Shown here: piece after piece, positions 26,078-32,502 of the stretch | Position numbering within the stretch: the stretch's first letter is position 1 | How the letters are laid out: every line of letters begins with the position of its first letter | From: Pseudomonas crudilactis | Lineage (GTDB): Bacteria; Pseudomonadota; Gammaproteobacteria; Pseudomonadales; Pseudomonadaceae | Length of the DNA: 64,000 bases | NCBI RefSeq assembly: GCF_013433315.1 | Contig: NZ_WXVV01000025.1 | Span: forward strand, 1-64,000 | Reading direction: 5' to 3' | Notes under the pieces: generated by a model | The model's database searches: none | What the model was told of the DNA's origin: nothing | The model's input: only the letters and a program-made list of their open reading frames with translations | Program-made: the position numbers and the translations under genes

Positions 26078-26575
26078 TTACCACCAGTATTTCCCGAAGT
26101 TTTCCGGATTGGCCCAGAACCGTGAGTTGAGCCAGTCGGGGACTTGTTTGTAGTCAAGCAGATCGTAGGTGAACAGGGTCAGCACTTGATCTTCGCGTTG
26201 AAAGCGTTCGCTGGCCTGCAGGGCCAACGAATAGAAGTCGGTTTCCTGCCAGCCACTGGCCGGCAGATCCGCCAGCACGGCAATGCGGCTGGCGTTGAGA
26301 TTGCGAATCCCACCCAAGAGGTTCAGGCCGTCGCGCTTGGGCAAATGTTCCAGGCAATCGACCACCAGCGCCAGATCGAAACGCCGCGCGGCCAGTTCCG
26401 TTGGCAGGGCACCAGGCGCGGCATGGGCTACGCACGTATCCGGGTGCGCTTCTTTAAAAGCCGTCAACGCCGGGAATTCACTGGCGCCGATCAGCAACAG
26501 ACGCGCCGGGGCATAGCGATCCAGCAACGCGGCCAATGCCTGTTGCGGCGTGCGGGAAGAAATGGCGTCGTTCAT
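26078..26575 (-). CDS. Methyltransferase-like conserved protein (DUF6231 type)
   Basis: This 165-residue protein has a Rossmann-like core. LLLIGASEFPAL stands where a methyltransferase motif I would be, and FDLALVVDCLEHLPK resembles motifs III-IV. The glycine-rich SAM loop is incomplete, so SAM binding is uncertain. The C-terminus is aromatic (FWANPENFGKYWW). I recall such Pseudomonas proteins filed under DUF6231. It is the first gene of a run with the YchJ-type gene. Confidence 0.72.
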   Translation of the reverse strand: MNDAISSRTPQQALAALLDRYAPARLLLIGASEFPALTAFKEAHPDTCVAHAAPGALPTELAARRFDLALVVDCLEHLPKRDGLNLLGGIRNLNASRIAVLADLPASGWQETDFYSLALQASERFQREDQVLTLFTYDLLDYKQVPDWLNSRFWANPENFGKYWW

Positions 26576-26731
26576 CGAAGCTCCTCAATCAGACGGCCAA
26601 GACTAGCCTGCCTGACTGCCGCGGCAAAGAGCCCTGTGGCGCCAGTCTGCAGCAATTGCGCCAAAGTCCTGTGAACACGCTCGCAAACAGCAGTGGCCTA
26701 TTGCTGGCGGAGATTAAAACTCCGGTCTTTA

Positions 26732-26766
26732 CTCCCTGAATCGGTTTTAAGCCGATCCCTCAGGAG
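26732..26766 (+). promoter_or_regulatory. Hairpin enclosing the ribosome binding site of the first OmpA-like lipoprotein
   Basis: CTCCCTGA (26732-26739) pairs with TCAGGAG (26760-26766) with one bulge, and ATCGG/CCGAT extends the stem inside. The GGAG ribosome binding site is the 3' arm, 8 nt before the ATG. The same layout, including the shared 12-mer GGTCTTTACTCC (26724-26735), recurs before the paralogue at 27560. Translational control is inferred. Confidence 0.65.
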
Positions 26767-26774
26767 AAAACTAG

Positions 26775-27470
26775 ATGAGCATAGTTCGGACAGCATTACC
26801 CTTGGTTCTGCTAACCAGTGTGTTGACTGGTTGCGCAGGTTTGCAGAAAACCGACTGGCCGACCTGTGCGGCGGTCGGTGGTGTCGTTGGTGCCGGTCTC
26901 GGCGCTACCGAGAGTTCGGCGTGGGCGGGCTACGGCGCGCTGATCGTCGGTGGTACGGCAGCGGCGTATTGCTGGGTCCACGGTGATGGCGACGAAGATG
27001 GCGATGGTGTGCCGGACAGTCGCGACAAGTGCCCGGGCACGCCTAAAGGCGTACAGGTCGACGCTGACGGTTGCCCTCCACCCGCTCCTGCACCAGTGGT
27101 GGAAGAGGCTGTCGTGGTCAAGGAAGAAACCATCGTCATTCGCGATGTTCACTTCCAGTTCGACAAAGCCACACTGACCGGCCCTGATAAACAGGTTCTC
27201 GACAAGGTTGCCACGCGCCTGAAACAGGAATCCTCGACTGCACAACTGACCGTGACCGGTCATACCGACAGCGTGGGCAGCGATGCCTACAACAAAAAAC
27301 TGTCGGATCGTCGTGCGCACTCGGTGGTGGAATACCTGATCCAGCAGGGTGTGCCACGCGCCAGCTTCGTTTCGGTGTCCGGTCTGGGTGAAAGCCAGCC
27401 GGTTGCCGACAACAAAACTGCTGACGGTCGCGCACAAAACCGTCGCACCGAAATCAAAATCGTCCGCTAG
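26775..27470 (+). CDS. OmpA-family peptidoglycan-associated lipoprotein (paralogue 1)
   Basis: The 231-residue lipoprotein has its lipobox at LTGC (C20). A glycine-rich membrane-associated stretch (about 33-70) is followed by an Asp-rich calcium-binding-type repeat (DGDGVPDSRDKCPGTP, about 78-93). The C-terminal OmpA domain (about 115-231) contains the peptidoglycan-binding run TGHTDSVGSDAYNKKLSDRR. It likely anchors the outer membrane to the wall. A paralogue with the same domain order follows 89 nt later. Both ribosome binding sites lie in hairpins. Confidence 0.9.
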   Translation: MSIVRTALPLVLLTSVLTGCAGLQKTDWPTCAAVGGVVGAGLGATESSAWAGYGALIVGGTAAAYCWVHGDGDEDGDGVPDSRDKCPGTPKGVQVDADGCPPPAPAPVVEEAVVVKEETIVIRDVHFQFDKATLTGPDKQVLDKVATRLKQESSTAQLTVTGHTDSVGSDAYNKKLSDRRAHSVVEYLIQQGVPRASFVSVSGLGESQPVADNKTADGRAQNRRTEIKIVR

Positions 27471-27476
27471 ACCTCT

Positions 27477-27507
27477 CGCATCCGCGGCTTGTGCAGTCGC
27501 GGATGCG
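27477..27507 (+). terminator. Strong hairpin after the first OmpA-like gene
   Basis: A 10-bp perfect stem (CGCATCCGCG/CGCGGATGCG) with an 11-nt loop starts 6 nt after the stop codon, followed by GGTCTTTA rather than a clean T-run. It may act as a partial terminator or processing site between the paralogues. Confidence 0.55.
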
Positions 27508-27515
27508 GGTCTTTA

Positions 27516-27551
27516 CTCCTGTGTAACCGGTATGGGCCGGTGACACAGGAG
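27516..27551 (+). promoter_or_regulatory. Hairpin enclosing the ribosome binding site of the second OmpA-like lipoprotein
   Basis: CTCCTGTGT (27516-27524) pairs perfectly with ACACAGGAG (27543-27551), with an inner CCGG/CCGG pair. The GGAG ribosome binding site again forms the 3' arm, 8 nt before the ATG at 27560. Compared with the first copy, the stem sequence differs but pairing is kept. Confidence 0.7.
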
Positions 27552-27559
27552 CTTTCACA

Positions 27560-28282
27560 ATGACTGTTTTCTCAAGGTCCGTCTTGCCGGTGCTGCTGCT
27601 AGGCAGCTTGCTCACCGGTTGCGCCACCCACAGCGATGGCACTGCACCCCTCAATCAACGTACGTGGCCGATCTGCAGCCTTATCGGCGGGCTGGTCGGA
27701 GGCGGTCTCGGCGCCCTCGAAAGTGGCGGCTGGGCCGGTGGCGGCGCAGCGCTGGGGATTCTTACCGGCGGACTGATCTGTTATGCCCAGGACGGCGATG
27801 AAGACGACGACGGCGTGTTCGACCGCCGCGACCGTTGCCCGGACACCCCGCAAAACACCCCGGTCGATCACCGTGGTTGCCCGTTGCCGCAGTATCCGGT
27901 CACGGAGAAAGTGCCGGAACCGGCCCCGCAAACTGAAGTCATCACCCTCAGCGATGCCGGCAACGTGCTGTTCGATTTCGACAAGTCTGACCTGACCCCG
28001 GCGGCGAAAGCCCAGCTCGATACGCTGATGGACAAACTGCGCAATGCCGACGTGGTGAGCATCAAGGTTATCGGCCACACCGACAGCAAAGGATCGGATG
28101 CTTATAACCAGGCATTGTCGGAACGGCGTGCGAGCAGTGTCGCCGCTTATCTGCTGAGCCAGGGCCTGGCGCCGAACAAACTCACCAGTGAAGGACGTGG
28201 CGAGAGCGAGCCGGTTGCCGATAACGCCACCGATGAGGGCCGCGCGCAGAACCGTCGTGTGGAGTTGCACATCAATCGTTAG
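27560..28282 (+). CDS. OmpA-family peptidoglycan-associated lipoprotein (paralogue 2)
   Basis: This 240-residue lipoprotein (lipobox LLTGC) repeats the layout of its upstream neighbour: glycine-rich region (GGLVGGGLGALESGG), Asp-rich motif (DGDEDDDGVFDRRDRCPDTP, about 76-95) and OmpA domain with IGHTDSKGSDAYNQALSERR. The pair probably arose by tandem duplication and then diverged. It should reside in the outer membrane facing the periplasm. Confidence 0.9.
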   Translation: MTVFSRSVLPVLLLGSLLTGCATHSDGTAPLNQRTWPICSLIGGLVGGGLGALESGGWAGGGAALGILTGGLICYAQDGDEDDDGVFDRRDRCPDTPQNTPVDHRGCPLPQYPVTEKVPEPAPQTEVITLSDAGNVLFDFDKSDLTPAAKAQLDTLMDKLRNADVVSIKVIGHTDSKGSDAYNQALSERRASSVAAYLLSQGLAPNKLTSEGRGESEPVADNATDEGRAQNRRVELHINR

Positions 28283-28308
28283 GACGCGTCTGTAGGGCGC
28301 AGGCTAGA

Positions 28309-28342
28309 GCTGCCGGGCGATAATCACCGTCGTCCCGGCAGC
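28309..28342 (+). terminator. Hairpin downstream of the OmpA-like pair
   Basis: GCTGCCGGG (28309-28317) pairs with CCCGGCAGC (28334-28342), starting 27 nt after the stop. There is no T-run, so this is a candidate terminator only. Confidence 0.45.
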
Positions 28343-28445
28343 CATTTGGCAGACGATGGATGTTTTTTCATTTACCCCTCTGGCTTATCCCCCGCAGAAG
28401 CCGTTACTGTGCGCCCAAAGAATAATTCGCAACACGGGGGAGCGT

Positions 28446-28727
28446 ATGAAAGTGTTCTGGTGGCTGGGGCGGTTGTTGACCCTGCTGTTCTGCTGCGTGG
28501 TGCTGGCCAATCAACTGGTGCCTTTCGTACATCCGCTGCATCTGCTGGTCAATCTGGCTGGCGGCCTGCTGTTGCTGATTCATCTACTTGAAGTGCTGCT
28601 GTGCAATCGCAGCCTCAAAGGCCGTCCGCACCCTTGGCGCGACCGTGGCCGCATCCTGCTGTTCGGCGTATTCCACTTGCAATCCATCCCGGCCCCGGCC
28701 GCTCCGGAGGCTTCTTCCCATGCGTAA
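28446..28727 (+). CDS. DUF1145 small membrane protein
   Basis: The 93-residue protein starts at MKVFWWLGRL behind a GGGGGAG ribosome binding site. Two hydrophobic helices (about 6-25 and 32-55) and the later FGVFHLQSIP segment match DUF1145, the family of E. coli YhhL. Its function is unknown; inner-membrane location is likely. Its last codons overlap the next gene by 8 nt, so the two are coupled. An in-frame extension upstream to 28356 lacks family similarity. Confidence 0.82.
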   Translation: MKVFWWLGRLLTLLFCCVVLANQLVPFVHPLHLLVNLAGGLLLLIHLLEVLLCNRSLKGRPHPWRDRGRILLFGVFHLQSIPAPAAPEASSHA

Positions 28728-29478
28728 ACTTTGCCTGCTCGCTGCATTCATCAGTCCTTTGGCCTGTGCCCAGGTGGTCAGTGTTGAAACCAATTCGCTG
28801 ATGCGTTTGCCCAACACGGCCAGCACCTTGCAGTTGGAAAAACTCGAAGTGGCCGATTACGGCACGTTGCTGATTCCTGCCAACGTGACCGAACTGACCG
28901 TGGGCGAGTTGCGTCTTGGCCATGAAGCCCGTATCGCGATCGTTCCTGGCGAGAACGCTTTGGAGATGAAGGTCGCTCGTGCAGAACTGAGCGATGGCAG
29001 CCGGATTACTGCACGGGGGGCGCCGGGGACTTTTGAAAAAGCCGCGCGTGCCGGGCGTAATCTGAATCTGCAATTCAAGGCGTTGAACGCGCCGCTATTG
29101 TTGGTTGATGCCCGTGGCGGCACCGGTGCGCCGGGGTTTGTCGGCCTCGATGGCGGGAATGGCGAAGACCCGGGCTGCACTTATGGCTCGGCCGGGCACG
29201 GTTTTGATGGCAGTAACGGCAGCGATGGCCAACCGGGTGCACCGGGAGCGCTGGTGCGCCTTGAAGTGCCGCGCGAGTTTCCAGCCGAGCTGATCAAGGT
29301 CAATGTCGCGGGCGGTGCGGGCGGACCGGCCGGTGTTGGCGGCAAGGCCGGGAAGGGCGGCAAGTCCAAGGGCTGCCTGGTGTATCGCGCCGATGGCGGC
29401 AAGAGCGGCAAGGCGGGGGTGGATGGTCAGCCTGGGCCAGTGGGGGCGGCGGGGGCTGTGACTGTGCAGCGCCTGTAA
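28720..29478 (+). CDS. Secreted Gly-rich collagen-like protein
   Basis: The start ATG at 28720 overlaps the DUF1145 stop and has GGAGG 8 nt upstream. The 252-residue precursor begins with a Sec signal peptide (MRKLCLLAAFISPLACAQ). Residues about 20-125 look beta-rich, with no known motif. The rest has Gly-X-Y-like runs (GTGAPGFVGLDGGNGEDPG, GSNGSDGQPGAPG, GGAGGPAGVGGKAGKGGKSK) broken by a short hydrophilic segment. Only three or four consecutive triplets are regular, so a true triple helix is doubtful. Two cysteines (CTYG, GCLVY) could form a disulfide. A surface or matrix role is an inference. Confidence 0.78.
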   Translation: MRKLCLLAAFISPLACAQVVSVETNSLMRLPNTASTLQLEKLEVADYGTLLIPANVTELTVGELRLGHEARIAIVPGENALEMKVARAELSDGSRITARGAPGTFEKAARAGRNLNLQFKALNAPLLLVDARGGTGAPGFVGLDGGNGEDPGCTYGSAGHGFDGSNGSDGQPGAPGALVRLEVPREFPAELIKVNVAGGAGGPAGVGGKAGKGGKSKGCLVYRADGGKSGKAGVDGQPGPVGAAGAVTVQRL

Positions 29479-29485
29479 AGGCAGA

Positions 29486-29682
29486 CCCTCACCACAGCCC
29501 TCTCCCGGAGGGAGAGGGGGCCGACCGAGGTGACTCAGGCTATCCATCGACCTGAAAAACCGTGTCGATTATGGATTCAAAGCTAATCCTTCAGGTCGGC
29601 GTAACTCTTCAATATCCCCCATTCAGTCCCCTCTCCCTACGGGCGGTCCGACGTTTCGGGAGGGCTAGGGTGAGGGGCTTTT
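29486..29682. repeat. MITE-like element, second copy
   Basis: The left end CCCTCACCACAGCCCTCTCC and right end AGGGCTAGGGTGAGGGG are imperfect inverted repeats, and the internal GTCGATTATGGATTC and TTCAGGTCGG blocks match the element at 20370. This copy, about 197 bp, lacks the 3' duplication but has a small insertion near 29644 (CGGTCCGACGTTT) in the right terminal hairpin. Confidence 0.8.
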
Positions 29683-29698
29683 GATCTTTACCCCATCT

Positions 29699-30163
29699 TC
29701 AGAACATCGGCCTTGCCGCCGCAATCGCCACCAGCACCAACCCGACAATCAGATTAAGCCCCACCACCCGGCGAATCCGCCCCAGCACCGCCGCACCCGC
29801 CGGCCAGTCCTTCGTTTCCACCGCTTTACGCAACTCCGGCAGCATCAAGCCCTGAATGCGGATAAACAGCGCCGTCATCACCACATACAACCCCATCATC
29901 ACCTGCACATACTTAGGCGCGGTCTCAAACCCGACCTGCTGCAAATGCAACATGCCCACGCCACTGATCGGCAACAGGATCACCGCGACCCAGACCCAAC
30001 GGAAAAAACCTTGAAACACTTCCACCCACAAGGTCAGTCGGCCAGGGCCGTCGAGGGCCTTTACAGCCGCGGGGCGCAGGACCATCCAGGCGAAAAACAT
30101 GCCTCCCACCCAGACCAGGGCGGACAGCACATGCAGGGGGTAAACAAGGCTAAAAGGTGTCAT
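29699..30163 (-). CDS. CopD family membrane protein
   Basis: This 154-residue protein has four hydrophobic helices. It begins YPLHVLSALVWVGGMFFAWM, whose His and surrounding pattern fit the CopD-like family, and ends with a helix near the C-terminus. CopD proteins are associated with copper handling or heme-binding membrane subunits. Here there is no copC or copA partner, so the copper link is only by family. It diverges from dinG. Confidence 0.82.
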   Translation of the reverse strand: MTPFSLVYPLHVLSALVWVGGMFFAWMVLRPAAVKALDGPGRLTLWVEVFQGFFRWVWVAVILLPISGVGMLHLQQVGFETAPKYVQVMMGLYVVMTALFIRIQGLMLPELRKAVETKDWPAGAAVLGRIRRVVGLNLIVGLVLVAIAAARPMF

Positions 30164-30224
30164 TGGGGCACTCCGTTCTGCGCGGGATTAATTAGCGGGG
30201 TATGATAGCCGCCATCCGAAACCA

Positions 30225-30240
30225 CTGAAAATTTATCCAG
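30225..30240. promoter_or_regulatory. LexA-like operator before dinG
   Basis: CTGAAAATTTATCCAG has the CTG-N10-CAG frame of a LexA box with an AT-rich centre. It ends 22 nt before the dinG start codon. E. coli dinG is LexA-repressed, so the context supports function. Confidence 0.7.
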
Positions 30241-30262
30241 CGTTTTTTGCGCCCGAAAATTC

Positions 30263-32407
30263 ATGATCAGCACTGAACTCAAAACCACGATCCAGGGCGC
30301 CTACTCGCGTTTTCTAGAGGCCAAGAGCCTCAAACCGCGTTACGGCCAGCGCCTGATGATCGCTGAAATCGCCAAAGTCCTCGGAGATATCGACACCGAC
30401 GACGAAGGCCGGCGCAGTGGCGACCCCGCAATTGTTGCGGTGGAAGCCGGCACCGGTACTGGCAAGACAGTGGCCTACAGCCTGGCCGCGATCCCGACCG
30501 CCAAACTCGCCGGCAAACGTCTGGTAATCGCCACCGCGACCGTGGCGCTGCAAGAGCAGATCGTCTACAAGGATTTGCCTGACCTGATGCGCAACAGCGG
30601 GCTGAATTTCAGCTTCGCCCTGGCCAAGGGCCGTGGCCGCTACATGTGCCTGTCCAAGCTCGACATGCTCTTGCAGGAAGGCCACGCGCAAACCGCCACC
30701 GCCCAGCTGTTCGAAGAAGAAGGCTTCAAGATCGAGGTCGATGAGGCTAGTCAGAAGCTGTTCACCAGCATGATCGAGAAACTCGCCGGCAATAAGTGGG
30801 ACGGCGACCGCGACAGCTGGCCGAACGCGCTGGAAGACGCCGATTGGGCGCGTCTGACCACCGATCACAGCCAGTGCACCAACCGTCATTGCCCGAACTT
30901 CGGCCAGTGCGCCTTCTACAAGGCCCGCGAAGGCATGGGCAAGGTCGACGTGATCGTCACCAACCACGACATGGTCCTGGCTGACTTGGCCTTGGGCGGC
31001 GGTGCGGTGCTTCCCGATCCGCGCGACACCATTTACGTGTTCGACGAAGGCCACCACCTGCCGGACAAAGCCATCGGCCACTTCGCCCACTACACGCGCC
31101 TGCGTTCCACCGCCGACTGGCTGGAAACCACCGCGAAGAACCTCACTAAACTGCTGGCCCAGCACCCGCTGCCGGGCGACCTTGGCAAATTGATCGAGCA
31201 GGTGCCGGAGCTGGCGCGGGAGATCAAGGCGCAGCAGCAGTTCATGTTCAGCGCCTGCGAGCAGGTCGCCGACTTCAAACCCGGCGAAGACGTCGAGGGC
31301 CGTGAGCGGCCGCGCCATCGTTTCGTCGCCGGAGTGATTCCCGAGCACATGCGCGAAATGGGCATCGAGCTGAAGAAAGGCTTTTCGCGCCTCAACGATC
31401 TGTTCACGCGCCTGACCGACCTGCTCAAGGAAGGCATGGACGGCGAGGTCAACATCGGCATCGCCAGCAATCAGGCTGAAGAGTGGTATCCGCTGTTCGG
31501 CAGCCTGTTGTCCCGCGCCTCCGGCAACTGGGAGCTGTGGACGGCGTTCACCGCCGAAGACCCGGAAGACAGCCCGCCGATGGCACGTTGGCTGACCTTG
31601 GCCGAAAGCGGCTCGCTGTTCGATATCGAGGTCAATGCCAGCCCGATCCTCGCTGCGGAAACCCTGCGCCGCAGCCTGTGGAATGTCGCGTACGGCTGCC
31701 TGGTGACCTCGGCGACCCTGACGGCGCTGGGCACTTTCGACCGCTTCCGCATGCGCGCCGGTCTGCCGAAAAAAGCCGTCACCGCCGTGGTGCCGAGCCC
31801 GTTCCATCACGCCGACGCCGGCGTACTGCGAGTGCCGGATCTGAAGGCCGATCCACGCGATGCCGCCGCACACACGGCAGCGATCATCCGCGAGTTGCCG
31901 GATCTGGTCGAAGGCTCGCGCGGCACCTTGGTGTTGTTCTCCTCGCGCAAACAGATGCAGGACGTGTTCGACGGCCTCGACCGCGACTGGCGCAAGCAAG
32001 TGTTCATTCAAGGCAACCTGTCGAAACAGGAAACCCTGAACAAACACAAGGCGCGGGTCGATGGCGGTGATTCCAGTGTGCTGTTCGGGCTCGCCAGTTT
32101 TGCCGAAGGCGTCGACTTGCCGGGTGCCTATTGCGAGCACGTGGTGATTGCCAAGATCCCGTTCTCGGTGCCGGACGATCCGGTCGAAGCGGCGCTGTCG
32201 GAGTGGATCGAAGCCCGTGGCGGCAACCCGTTCATGGAAATCTCCGTGCCCGATGCTTCGCTGAAGCTGGTTCAGGCCTGCGGGCGTCTGCTGCGCACCG
32301 AAGAGGACCGCGGCACCATCACTTTGCTCGATCGGCGCCTGGTCACCCAGCGTTACGGCAAAGCGATCCTCAATGCGTTGCCTCCTTTCCGTCGTGAAAT
32401 ATCCTGA
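30263..32407 (+). CDS. dinG: ATP-dependent DNA helicase DinG
   Basis: The 714-residue XPD-like superfamily 2 helicase has Walker A AGTGTGKT (about 61-68) and motif II FDEGHH. It carries four cysteines for the 4Fe-4S cluster (one near RYMCLSK, three in QCTNRHCPNFGQCAF), and the VI-region run ACGRLLRTEEDRG. DinG unwinds R-loops, forks and G-quadruplex structures, helping replication through transcribed DNA. Length and order are normal. A LexA-like box lies directly upstream. Confidence 0.96.
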   Translation: MISTELKTTIQGAYSRFLEAKSLKPRYGQRLMIAEIAKVLGDIDTDDEGRRSGDPAIVAVEAGTGTGKTVAYSLAAIPTAKLAGKRLVIATATVALQEQIVYKDLPDLMRNSGLNFSFALAKGRGRYMCLSKLDMLLQEGHAQTATAQLFEEEGFKIEVDEASQKLFTSMIEKLAGNKWDGDRDSWPNALEDADWARLTTDHSQCTNRHCPNFGQCAFYKAREGMGKVDVIVTNHDMVLADLALGGGAVLPDPRDTIYVFDEGHHLPDKAIGHFAHYTRLRSTADWLETTAKNLTKLLAQHPLPGDLGKLIEQVPELAREIKAQQQFMFSACEQVADFKPGEDVEGRERPRHRFVAGVIPEHMREMGIELKKGFSRLNDLFTRLTDLLKEGMDGEVNIGIASNQAEEWYPLFGSLLSRASGNWELWTAFTAEDPEDSPPMARWLTLAESGSLFDIEVNASPILAAETLRRSLWNVAYGCLVTSATLTALGTFDRFRMRAGLPKKAVTAVVPSPFHHADAGVLRVPDLKADPRDAAAHTAAIIRELPDLVEGSRGTLVLFSSRKQMQDVFDGLDRDWRKQVFIQGNLSKQETLNKHKARVDGGDSSVLFGLASFAEGVDLPGAYCEHVVIAKIPFSVPDDPVEAALSEWIEARGGNPFMEISVPDASLKLVQACGRLLRTEEDRGTITLLDRRLVTQRYGKAILNALPPFRREIS

Positions 32408-32502
32408 GACAACGGTGGGCAGTTTTGCCCGCCGTGTTGTCTATCTCTCTGCCATCGCTTTTCCATTGGCCCTTGTTGGTCGTTAGGGAGAACTCCGTTC
32501 TT

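Noticed and set aside
26576..26731. Known riboswitch in front of the OmpA-like genes
   Set aside because: Only ribosome-binding-site hairpins were seen; no conserved ligand-binding core of a known riboswitch class was recognised.
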